Shown: in pieces, positions 1-5,390 of the stretch
How positions within the stretch are numbered: the stretch's first letter is position 1
Layout: the number at the start of each line of letters is the position of its first letter
Assembly: GCA_003022985.1 (NCBI GenBank)
Contig: PXTV01000110.1
Location: forward strand, 1 to 5,390
Reading direction: 5' to 3'
DNA length: 5,390 nt
Source of the DNA: Bacteroidetes bacterium SW_11_45_7
Lineage (GTDB): Bacteria > Bacteroidota > Bacteroidia > Chitinophagales > SW-11-45-7
The notes under the pieces: generated by a model
The model's database searches: none
What the model saw: the letters and a program-made list of their open reading frames with translations, nothing else
What the model was told of the DNA's origin: nothing
Position numbers and translations under genes: made by a program

Positions 1-524
1 TAAGAGGGTATATGGTGATTGACAATGCCGGATAAACGGCCCGTGGGGATCCCGCCCACTTTGGCGAGCTTCGGGCTACCGGAAAGAAAGATCATTTTGC
101 CGTCCATCAGATCGCTATGGCCGGTCTCGCGCATGTAGAGCATGAGCGCAGTCTGGGCCGAGAAGAAGTGATTGCCCACTGAATCCTTTGTGATGGGGAT
201 GTATTTAGCGCCACTTGTTGTGCCGGAGGTCTTGGCAAGATAAAGGGGATTGCCGGGCCAGAGAACATTGCGTTCACCGCTTCGGATCCGCTCGATATAG
301 GGCCTGATGGCCTCGTAATCGCGGATGGGAACCTGCCTTTTAAAATCCTCGTAGCTATGGATATCGTAAAATCCATGATCCTTGCCAAACGCAGTCATAT
401 CCGCTTTGCGGATAATTCTCTGAAACACTTGATGCTGCGATGCAACACCACGGCTTTTCCACTTCTTAACAGAGCGCTGAACCAGCCTGGCATACTGGCC
501 AATGGCAAAACTTTTAAAACTCAT
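1..524 (-). CDS. GH3 family adenylate-forming protein, N-terminal part (gene continues off the left edge)
   Basis: Translating the minus strand from the ATG at 524-522 gives 174 residues with no stop before the window ends. The protein resembles the bacterial GH3 (auxin-responsive promoter) family, a branch of the ANL adenylate-forming enzymes. Visible landmarks are an N-terminal helix ending in TAFGKDHGF (residues 44-52), VPIRDYEAIRPYI (65-77), the ATP/AMP-binding loop TSGTTSGAKYIP (99-110), GKMIFLSGSP (142-151) and GRLSGIV (162-168). These run colinear with Bacteroidota homologues as I recall them, with no gap. Plant GH3 enzymes join amino acids to acyl hormones through an acyl-adenylate; the substrate of the bacterial proteins is not established, so only the reaction class is inferred. 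The start is the only in-frame ATG after the TAA at 575-573 that matches the family N-terminus. It lies 138 bp downstream of the old pnp stop on the same strand. Family assignment is firm; function is open. Confidence 0.9.
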   Translation of the reverse strand, partial: MSFKSFAIGQYARLVQRSVKKWKSRGVASQHQVFQRIIRKADMTAFGKDHGFYDIHSYEDFKRQVPIRDYEAIRPYIERIRSGERNVLWPGNPLYLAKTSGTTSGAKYIPITKDSVGNHFFSAQTALMLYMRETGHSDLMDGKMIFLSGSPKLAKVGGIPTGRLSGIVNHHIPS

Positions 525-571
525 GCCACCAAAGGTAGCGTTTTGGCTGGCATCAAAAAAAACGCACCCAT
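521..571 (-). other. Possible 16-codon upstream ORF overlapping the GH3 start
   Basis: A short frame, MGAFFLMPAKTLPLVA then TGA, starts at the ATG at 571-569 and ends at 523-521. Its stop overlaps the GH3 start codon in an ATGA arrangement, which is the geometry of translational coupling. It has no recognisable family or attenuator-type codon run. It may be chance, since an ORF this short arises easily. Confidence 0.2.
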
Positions 572-604
572 TTTAGTAAATGAATGCGCTTGAGAAGAAA
601 TAGC

Positions 605-641
605 AAAGATGTAGATGAGTCACTCATCTAAGGGAAAGATG
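605..641. repeat. Perfect 19-bp palindrome between direct AAAGATG repeats; possible terminator or operator
   Basis: The arms TAGATGAGT (612-620) and ACTCATCTA (622-630) are exact reverse complements around one central base, C621. Direct copies of AAAGATG lie on both sides (605-611 and 635-641). On the minus strand the RNA could form a 7-bp stem with a 5-nt loop, followed by the moderately T-rich CATCTTTGCTATTTCTTCTC. That fits a weak terminator after pnp, whose original stop is at 663. Equally, it lies about 100 bp upstream of the GH3 start, where a dimeric regulator could bind. The symmetry is certain; the role is not. Confidence 0.45.
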
Positions 642-662
642 GGTGCTCACCTGGGGCGAGTT

Positions 663-740
663 TTACTCCTTTGTCTGTTGCTGCTCTTGGTTACTGAAAT
701 CCGGCTTGGGAATGAGGCGCTTGCGTGAAAGGGTGTATTT
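663..740 (-). pseudogene. pnp: Out-of-frame C-terminal tail of pnp
   Basis: In the frame starting at 740 the minus strand reads [16 protein letters not shown] followed by a Gln/Glu-rich end (NQEQQQTKE) and TAA at 665-663. K-x-x-LSRK-x-L-x-P-x-P is the normal end of the Bacteroidota PNPase S1 domain. It follows HISQI of the upstream fragment after a frame change, with about 30 residues of S1 missing between them. The original pnp stop is therefore at 663, not 691. Confidence 0.8.
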
Positions 741-1356
741 GCGAAATGTGGAGAAGCCCTTCTTTACCCGGCAAAAATTCCATGAATGCACCATAAGGCA
801 TAATGCGCTTCACGGTTGCTTCGTAGGTTTCGCCTTCCTCAGGGATAGCCGTTAATTCCTTAATGCGGTTGACCACCTCATCAGTTGTTTCCTTATCCTC
901 AGAGACAATATCGATGACGCCCTCTTCACCAACTTCTTCAACCACAATCTTGGCGCCTGTTTCGTTCTGCAATTCCTGGATGATTTTGCCACCGGGCCCT
1001 ATCACAGCACCGATAAACTCTTTGCCGATGCGCATTTGCTTGATACGCGGAGCATGGGGCTTATGATCCTCCCTGGGTGTGGATATGGTCTTGTTCATTT
1101 CCTCAAGAATGGCCAAGCGACCTTTTTTGGCTTGCTCAAGCGCTTCTTTCAGGATATCGTTGGACAAGCCCTTCACTTTAATATCCATCTGGCAAGCTGT
1201 TAAACCGTCAGCTGTACCGGTAACCTTGAAGTCCATATCGCCAAGATGATCCTCATCCCCCAAAATATCGGAGAGGACTGTATAATTCCTGGGATTGTTC
1301 TCATCGTCCGTGATCAGCCCCATTGCAATACCTGAAACGGGCTTGTTGACTTTCAC
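691..1356 (-). CDS. pnp: Polynucleotide phosphorylase, C-terminal fragment (rest of RNase PH 2, KH, most of S1)
   Basis: This 221-codon frame opens at a GTG (1356-1354) that overlaps the TGA of the N-terminal fragment as GTGA. Conserved text begins at once: [14 protein letters not shown], then [18 protein letters not shown] (27-44). By the usual alignment D36, D42 and K44 match E. coli D486, D492 and K494. The KH domain follows with the loop [12 protein letters not shown] (119-130), then the start of the S1 domain, [14 protein letters not shown] (178-191) and [11 protein letters not shown] (197-207). Residues 208-221 (HPFTQAPH and on) are out of frame and do not resemble the family; the correct tail is in another frame. 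The 4-base overlap would allow reinitiation, but the block between the two fragments is missing, so a working split enzyme is unlikely. Confidence 0.8.
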   Translation of the reverse strand: MKVNKPVSGIAMGLITDDENNPRNYTVLSDILGDEDHLGDMDFKVTGTADGLTACQMDIKVKGLSNDILKEALEQAKKGRLAILEEMNKTISTPREDHKPHAPRIKQMRIGKEFIGAVIGPGGKIIQELQNETGAKIVVEEVGEEGVIDIVSEDKETTDEVVNRIKELTAIPEEGETYEATVKRIMPYGAFMEFLPGKEGLLHISQIHPFTQAPHSQAGFQ

Positions 1357-2576
1357 ACCTGCACATTACCTGGAATAACCTGTTTCAAGGCACGATGAGC
1401 AAGGTTTCCGTGGCCAACTTCGCGCCTGCTCGTACCGCGCATTGGCTTGGCCTCACCCGTACAGAAGGGCGGGAAGTTGTAGTGGAGGAGGAAGTCCTCC
1501 GTACCGCCAATAATGGCGCCATCGATGGTTTGCTCATCGAGCTTCGTGCCCAGTGTGACAGTTGTGAGCGATTGTGTCTCGCCCCTTGTAAAAATGGCAG
1601 ACCCATGAGTATTGGGAAGGTAGTTAAGTTCGGTCCAAATGGGACGAATATCCTCAGGCCCACGCCCATCAAGACGAACTTTGTCGAAAATGATCATGTT
1701 CCGTACCGCCTCGGTCTGGACATCGTCAAGATATTTCCTGGCGAGCCCCTCTTTCTCTTCGCGCGTTTCGTCATCGAGACTTTCCAGAAATTCCTCCTCA
1801 ACCTCCTTGAACTTTTCCTTGCGGCCACTCTTGGTCACTTTAGCCGACTTCGCCACCTCGTAGAACTTGTCGTAAGTAGCATCGCGGACTTGCTTATAGA
1901 ACTCTTCATCGTGGGCAAATTGCAGGGCTTCGATCATCTCATCTTCACTGCACTCACTCATTTCGCCTTCCACCATAGTGATGTTGTCAGGTGTGGCAGC
2001 TACCAGGATGTTCAGATCAGCATTATCCAACTCGGAAATGTAAGGATTGATAGTGAGCTGGCCGTTGATTCTAGCTACGCGCACCTCTGATACCGGTGTT
2101 TCAAAGGGAATATCGGAGGTCTGAATAGCGGCTGACGCGGCCAAACAAGCCAGCGAATCGGGCATGGTATCTTTATCAGCTGATATCAAAGAGATCAAAA
2201 CTTGTGTCTCGGAGTGGTAATCGTCCGGGAAAAGGGGGCGAAGAGCCCGGTCGACAAGGCGGGAAATGAGAATTTCGTACTCGGAAGGGCGCGCTTCACG
2301 CTTGAAAAAACCACCGGGAAATTTACCGGCTGCTGCGTACTTTTCTTTGTAATCAACGGTAAGCGGCAGAAAATCCATGCCTTCCCTGGCTTCCTTATTG
2401 GAAACGATTGTGGCAAGGAGCATGGTATTACCCATCTTCACAACAACCGAGCCGTCTGCTTGATTGGCAAGCTTACCCGTTTCGAGGGTGATGGCCTTAC
2501 CATCATCCATTTCAAAAGAATGTTGAAGGCCTTCTTTTTTGGCCATTTGCGCTGCAATATTCGATGTGTCTGACAT
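1353..2576 (-). CDS. pnp: Polynucleotide phosphorylase, N-terminal fragment (RNase PH 1, linker, start of RNase PH 2)
   Basis: This 407-codon frame starts at the ATG at 2576 after an A-rich stretch (AAAAACAAATAAAT), typical of Bacteroidota start regions. Met11 (MAKKEGLQ) is an alternative start that fits the usual family N-terminal length equally well. Family motifs are [19 protein letters not shown] (31-49), [19 protein letters not shown] (86-104), RALRPLFP (110-117), VEGEMSE (202-208), RLDGR (301-305), [20 protein letters not shown] (324-343) and the paired arginines of RREVGHG (384-390). At residue 223 the text passes from FAHD straight to EEFYKQV; homologues have about 30 more residues there (an AIK-type helix and acidic linker). 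After IPG (401-403) only NVQV and a TGA follow, where the family continues into PYTVRVVSD and the phosphate loop. The fragment lacks the acidic catalytic residues of RNase PH 2 and should be inactive alone. Confidence 0.85.
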   Translation of the reverse strand: MSDTSNIAAQMAKKEGLQHSFEMDDGKAITLETGKLANQADGSVVVKMGNTMLLATIVSNKEAREGMDFLPLTVDYKEKYAAAGKFPGGFFKREARPSEYEILISRLVDRALRPLFPDDYHSETQVLISLISADKDTMPDSLACLAASAAIQTSDIPFETPVSEVRVARINGQLTINPYISELDNADLNILVAATPDNITMVEGEMSECSEDEMIEALQFAHDEEFYKQVRDATYDKFYEVAKSAKVTKSGRKEKFKEVEEEFLESLDDETREEKEGLARKYLDDVQTEAVRNMIIFDKVRLDGRGPEDIRPIWTELNYLPNTHGSAIFTRGETQSLTTVTLGTKLDEQTIDGAIIGGTEDFLLHYNFPPFCTGEAKPMRGTSRREVGHGNLAHRALKQVIPGNVQV

Positions 2577-2712
2577 ATTTATTTGTTTTTACTCTTATGA
2601 ATGTTCTTGTCGTAAGTGTGTTATGAACAGTCGACTCCTGTTGACAAGCAGAACAAGGGGTTGACTGGCTTCAATTTTTTACAGTAAGTAGAAGAGAAGA
2701 AGAAGACCGCGT
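2577..2712 (-). other. rpsO-pnp intergenic spacer
   Basis: These 136 bases separate the rpsO stop from the pnp start. I see no TAnnTTTG-type promoter here. On the minus strand there is a possible weak stem, AACAG/CTGTT around an AGTCGACT core (about 2624-2642), and two copies of TTCATAA (2621-2627 and 2595-2601). In E. coli the equivalent spacer carries RNase III processing and pnp autoregulation signals; no such function can be read from this sequence. Cotranscription of pnp with rpsO is inferred from order and strand. Confidence 0.35.
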
Positions 2713-2988
2713 TTAGCGCCTTATCTTTAGCTTCTTGGTCAATTCGCGGTAATTATCCAGATCTTTTTTGGCAAGATATTTAAGCAGGCTCCTTCTTTTC
2801 CCAACGAGCTTTACAAGAGCACGTGTACTGGAATAGTCCTTTTTGTGCTTTTTGAGATGGTCAGTAATGTGCTTAATTCTTTCTGTGAAAAGAGCGATTT
2901 GGGCTTGCGTAGAACCTGTGTTTTCATCAGATCCTCCGAATTCACGAATGATTTCTTGCTTTCTTTCTTGCGTTACTCCTGATTCCAT
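2713..2988 (-). CDS. rpsO: 30S ribosomal protein S15
   Basis: The 91-residue product is a full-length S15, close to the 89 residues of E. coli. S15 is a primary binder of the 16S rRNA central domain and helps assemble the platform of the small subunit. Visible family landmarks are REFGGSDENTGSTQAQIALFTERI (15-38), with the conserved GS-x-x-x-QIALFTERI core, then HLKKHKKDYSSTRALVKLVGKRRSLLKYL (residues 44-72), and a basic end LKIRR. The start at 2988 follows an A-rich leader (AAGAAAAACGAAGTATCAA) without a clear Shine-Dalgarno. It sits 136 bp upstream of pnp on the same strand, the classical rpsO-pnp pair, and 215 bp after accD. A candidate promoter lies about 100 bp upstream. Nothing in the gene is unusual. 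Confidence 0.97.
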   Translation of the reverse strand: MESGVTQERKQEIIREFGGSDENTGSTQAQIALFTERIKHITDHLKKHKKDYSSTRALVKLVGKRRSLLKYLAKKDLDNYRELTKKLKIRR

Positions 2989-3203
2989 TTGATACTTCGT
3001 TTTTCTTATCTTACTTAAACGTGTCTTTTTCCAAGAGGTTTTGTTTGTTCTTTGAATCGCTTTTACCTATTGTTGAAACAACGAGCAAATGTAATTGAAT
3101 CTGCATTATTTTGGAAACAATGGTTCTTGTAATTTGAATATTTGCCAACAATAACGCCATTAGGATTGGTAAAGGGAATGTTCTGTTTTGGTAGTGTCCG
3201 GAT
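2989..3203 (-). other. AT-rich spacer and rpsO leader
   Basis: This 215-base stretch between the accD stop and rpsO holds the candidate promoter described at 3086-3120 and the predicted rpsO leader. A small stem CATTGTTT/AAATAATG (one G-T pair, 3-base loop) overlaps the promoter spacer on the minus strand, and TTGTT/AACAA lies just downstream. I see no convincing terminator for accD. A 67-codon frame that crosses the region has no family resemblance and is not called. Confidence 0.4.
3086..3120 (-). promoter_or_regulatory. Candidate Bacteroidota-type promoter for rpsO(-pnp)
   Basis: On the minus strand TACATTTG (3093-3086) matches the Bacteroidota -7 consensus TAnnTTTG exactly. A TTG (3120-3118), at the place of the -33 element, lies 24 bases upstream of it, slightly longer than the usual spacing. 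Transcription from here would give a 5' leader of roughly 90 bases before the rpsO ATG at 2988. It lies in the AT-rich spacer after accD, so it could make rpsO-pnp independent of accD. The motif match is seen; activity is inferred. Confidence 0.5.
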
Positions 3204-4052
3204 TCAATTTTCAAAGTAATTCAGCATCTCCGTAATATTATCCTTCAAATGTCTTCGATGGGCAATGTAATCGATAAAGCCGTGTTCCTGCAGAAACTCG
3301 GAGCGTTGAAATTCCTCCGGCAAATCGCGCCTGATGGTCTCCTTAATCACACGTGGACCGGCAAAGCCGATAAGTGCATTGGGCTCAGCTATATTTACAT
3401 CTCCCAGCATGGCAAAAGAAGCTGTAACGCCACCGGTTGTGGGATCGGTCAGAAGGGAAATATAAGGTAGTTGCGCCTCTGAGAGCTGTGTTAGTTTAGA
3501 TGACGTTTTAGCCATTTGCATAAGCGAAAAGGCCGACTCCATCATCCGCGCTCCGCCTGATTTGGCAATAATCATGAGTGGCATGCGATTCTCGATACAG
3601 TGATCGATGGAAAGGGCTATCTTCTCCCCTACTACAGAGCCCATAGAGCCGCCAATAAAGCTAAAATCCATGCACGGCAGCACAAGCTGATGGCCGTTGA
3701 CCGAGCCATACCCCACGCGCATGGCGTCTTTAAGACCGGTTTTGTTTTGGCATTCCTTAATACGGTCTTTGTAAGACTTGAGGTCGGTAAAGTTGAGAAA
3801 ATCTTGCGGCTCAAGGTCATCGAAAAGGGGCTGGTAGTCATTATTATCGAACAATAAATTGAAATATTCCACAGAACCAATGCGGTCGTGATAATCGCAG
3901 TTATCGCATACGTAGTAATTTTTTCGATGCTCTTTGACGGTCCTCGCTTTTTGACAGCGAGGGCATTTACACCACATACCGTCCGGAGCTTCCTTCTTCT
4001 CCTTGGTAGAAGTGGTTATTCCCTCGCGAAATCTTTTGAACCAATTGGCCAT
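3204..4052 (-). CDS. accD: Acetyl-CoA carboxylase, carboxyltransferase subunit beta
   Basis: The 282-residue protein is full length for the Bacteroidota AccD family. With AccA it moves the carboxyl group from biotin on AccB to acetyl-CoA, making malonyl-CoA, the first committed step of fatty acid synthesis in the cytoplasm. The N-terminal zinc ribbon is intact: C30-x2-C33-x15-C49-x2-C52. The crotonase-like core shows MDFSFIGGSMGSVVGEKI (128-145, with the GGSMG oxyanion loop at 134-138), KSGGARMMES (164-173) and DPTTGGVTASFAMLGD (203-218). The end matches the family, FLQEHGFIDYIAHR then a short tail. The ATG at 4052 gives the typical MANWFKR start. It lies 66 bp after the ABC ATPase stop on the same strand; cotranscription is possible but there is no functional link. 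The accA gene is not in the window, as is common when the two are unlinked. Confidence 0.97.
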   Translation of the reverse strand: MANWFKRFREGITTSTKEKKEAPDGMWCKCPRCQKARTVKEHRKNYYVCDNCDYHDRIGSVEYFNLLFDNNDYQPLFDDLEPQDFLNFTDLKSYKDRIKECQNKTGLKDAMRVGYGSVNGHQLVLPCMDFSFIGGSMGSVVGEKIALSIDHCIENRMPLMIIAKSGGARMMESAFSLMQMAKTSSKLTQLSEAQLPYISLLTDPTTGGVTASFAMLGDVNIAEPNALIGFAGPRVIKETIRRDLPEEFQRSEFLQEHGFIDYIAHRRHLKDNITEMLNYFEN

Positions 4053-4118
4053 AGGGCAATCGTTAATTACTCGATTCTGCTATTGCAAGCACAATGCGTA
4101 TTGTTTTGGTTAGCAACT

Positions 4119-5390
4119 TTACTCTTTTACTTGTTTGACATTCCGCTTCTCCATTTGCCGTTTAATATCTTCCAAATCCCCTTTCGGGATGGCATCGATC
4201 AATCTCTTGGTATAGTCCCTTTGCGGATTTGCATAAATATCATCGGAACGCCCCATTTCTTCGATTTTGCCTTCATTCATCACCACCATGCGGTCCGACA
4301 TAAACTTGACAACCGATAAGTCATGAGAAATGAAAATGTAGGTAAAATTGTATTCATCGCGCAGGTTCATCAACAAATTCAGCGCCTGAGCCTGGACCGA
4401 CACATCAAGGGCCGATACAGATTCATCGCAGATGATGAATTTCGGGTCAAGGGCTAATGCACGGGCTATACAGATACGCTGGCGCTGGCCACCTGAAAAT
4501 TCGTGCGGATAGCGATTAAAATGCTGACCCCCAAGATTAACGGTTTCCAGTAACTCGATGGCTTTATCGCTGCGTTCCTTATCGTTATTCAGACGATTAT
4601 GAACCTTCATCGGTTCCACGATCGCATTACCAACTGTTAACCGTGGATTCAGGGATGAATAAGGATCCTGGAAGATAATCTGCATATCTTCACGCAAATT
4701 CTTCAAATCCTTGTTCGAAAGCTCGTAGACATTATTGCCATCAAATTCTACAGTTCCTTCGCTGGCTTCAACAAGCCGCAAAATCGTTCGACCAAGTGTG
4801 GTTTTCCCACAACCCGACTCCCCAACCAGACCGAGGGTCTCACCCGGGTAAACATCAAAACTCACATCATCCACGGCCTTCACATGTTCTAATACTTTAC
4901 CCAAAAAGTTCTTTTTGGCGGGGAAATAGGTCTTGAGATTCTTGACTTTTAAGATAGGATCTTTATTTGTCAGCTCATCATAGCGTTGTTTGAACTGCTC
5001 GCTGGATATTTCAACCGACTCCAGGACTTCATCGATGGAATGCTGAATTTCATGAATGGTTCCGTCTTCATCCTGGTTCATGAAATCGCTTACCACGGGT
5101 AACTTACTCAGCCGTTTACGCAAAGGAGGACGGCAGGCCAGAAGTCCTTTGGTATAGGGATGCTGCGGGTTGGAAAAGATTTCGTAAACGTTGCCTTGCT
5201 CCACGATTTTGCCTTGGTACATCACCAAAACCCTGTCGGCTACTTCAGCTATCACACCGAGATCGTGCGTAATGAAGATCAGGGACATTTCGTGCTCATC
5301 ACGCAGGCGGGCCATAAGGTCAAGAATGCGGTCCTGTACGGTCACGTCCAGTGCAGTTGTCGGCGCGTCTGCTATAAGGACACCCGGATT
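4119..5390 (-). CDS. Fused tandem ABC transporter ATPase, DppD-DppF/OppD-OppF type (N-terminus off the right edge)
   Basis: The open frame enters at the right edge and continues 423 codons to the TAA at 4121-4119. It carries the end of a first nucleotide-binding domain and a complete second one, so this is the fused two-NBD form of the peptide/nickel importer family that energises uptake of oligopeptides or similar solutes at the inner membrane. Numbering from the edge, NBD1 shows Walker B/D-loop [12 protein letters not shown] (5-16), H-loop ITHD (H42) and the OppD-type tail [15 protein letters not shown] linker of about 60 residues follows. NBD2 shows KVKNLKTYF, Walker [10 protein letters not shown] (190-198), Q-loop [11 protein letters not shown] (Q241), signature FSGGQRQR (298-305), Walker B IICDES with E323, and ISHD (H356). 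NBD1 has alanine at residue 9 where the catalytic glutamate is expected. The substrate cannot be told from the ATPase alone, and no permease or binding protein is in the window. Confidence 0.93.
   Translation of the reverse strand, partial: NPGVLIADAPTTALDVTVQDRILDLMARLRDEHEMSLIFITHDLGVIAEVADRVLVMYQGKIVEQGNVYEIFSNPQHPYTKGLLACRPPLRKRLSKLPVVSDFMNQDEDGTIHEIQHSIDEVLESVEISSEQFKQRYDELTNKDPILKVKNLKTYFPAKKNFLGKVLEHVKAVDDVSFDVYPGETLGLVGESGCGKTTLGRTILRLVEASEGTVEFDGNNVYELSNKDLKNLREDMQIIFQDPYSSLNPRLTVGNAIVEPMKVHNRLNNDKERSDKAIELLETVNLGGQHFNRYPHEFSGGQRQRICIARALALDPKFIICDESVSALDVSVQAQALNLLMNLRDEYNFTYIFISHDLSVVKFMSDRMVVMNEGKIEEMGRSDDIYANPQRDYTKRLIDAIPKGDLEDIKRQMEKRNVKQVKE

Larger units (their letters stand above)
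663..2576 (-). pseudogene. pnp: pnp, polynucleotide phosphorylase: reading frame broken by two frameshifting gaps and one in-frame gap
   Basis: Polynucleotide phosphorylase is a trimeric 3'-5' exoribonuclease that degrades RNA with phosphate. The full domain order is traceable on this strand: RNase PH 1, helical linker, RNase PH 2, KH, S1. The conserved sequence is split over three frames. The N-terminal frame stops at 1353, the second frame runs from 1356 to 691, and the C-terminal tail [16 protein letters not shown] lies in a third frame from 740 to the TAA at 665-663. Against remembered Bacteroidota homologues (about 700-750 residues), about 30-33 residues are missing at each of three points: near 1908 (in frame), near 1357-1372 and near 736-742. 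The second gap should contain the ESNGSSSMA phosphate-binding loop. The retained residues are very well conserved, so the damage is recent or is an assembly artefact. The position directly downstream of rpsO is the usual one for pnp. Confidence 0.85.

Noticed and set aside
107..388. 93-codon minus-strand frame at the left edge
   Set aside because: It is another phase of the GH3 coding strand; the GH3 frame gives clear family motifs and this one does not.
357..593. 78-codon plus-strand frame over the GH3 start
   Set aside because: It is antisense to the conserved GH3 N-terminus and has no family resemblance.
1340..1380. Programmed ribosomal frameshift joining the two pnp fragments
   Set aside because: No slippery sequence is evident, and the conserved phosphate-loop block is absent from the DNA, so a shift could not restore the protein.
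1395..2090. 231-codon plus-strand frame opposite pnp
   Set aside because: It lies antisense to strongly conserved PNPase coding sequence and its translation resembles no family; it is a shadow frame.
663..2576. An insertion sequence or intron interrupting pnp
   Set aside because: The gene has lost sequence at the breaks; there is no inserted DNA, terminal repeat or target duplication.
3011..3214. 67-codon minus-strand frame between accD and rpsO
   Set aside because: It begins inside the accD end, crosses the candidate promoter, is AT-rich and has no recognisable motif.
3888..4319. 143-codon plus-strand frame over the accD start and the ABC ATPase end
   Set aside because: It is antisense to two well-supported genes, and its hydrophobic look comes from reverse-reading charged codons.

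Overview
The window looks like the chromosome of a member of the Bacteroidota, probably Cytophagales-like. The evidence is the Bacteroidota-type PNPase and AccD sequences, a bacterial GH3-family protein, a DppD-DppF-type fused ABC ATPase, A-rich start regions with little Shine-Dalgarno signal, and a candidate TAnnTTTG-type promoter. The taxonomic call rests on recalled family sequences, not on a search.

All recognisable genes lie on the minus strand, so transcription runs from right to left. From the right edge they are: a tandem-NBD peptide/nickel-type ABC transporter ATPase (4119-5390, N-terminus off the edge); accD, the acetyl-CoA carboxylase carboxyltransferase beta subunit (3204-4052, intact); a 215-bp AT-rich spacer with a candidate promoter; rpsO, ribosomal protein S15 (2713-2988, intact); pnp, polynucleotide phosphorylase (663-2576, broken); a 138-bp spacer with a perfect 9-bp-arm palindrome; and the start of a GH3 family adenylate-forming protein (1-524, C-terminus off the left edge). 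rpsO followed by pnp is a widely conserved pair. The other genes are mainly housekeeping neighbours and do not suggest a single pathway.

The main anomaly is pnp. Its reading frame is split into ORFs of 407 and 221 codons, and a 25-residue C-terminal tail survives in a third frame. Compared with family members, three blocks of about 30-33 residues each are absent: one in frame at about position 1908, and two with frameshifts at about 1357-1372 and 736-742. The second missing block should contain the ESNGSSSMA phosphate-binding loop, so no active PNPase is expected from this sequence. Other genes in the window are colinear with their families. Either pnp is a recently damaged pseudogene, or the sequence has local deletions from assembly. 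The similar gap sizes make the second possibility serious.

A smaller anomaly is at the right edge. The first NBD of the ABC ATPase reads ADAPTTALD where the family has ADEPTTALD, so the catalytic Walker B glutamate is replaced by alanine. I see no RNA genes, mobile elements, CRISPR arrays or clear evidence of a novel multi-gene system.
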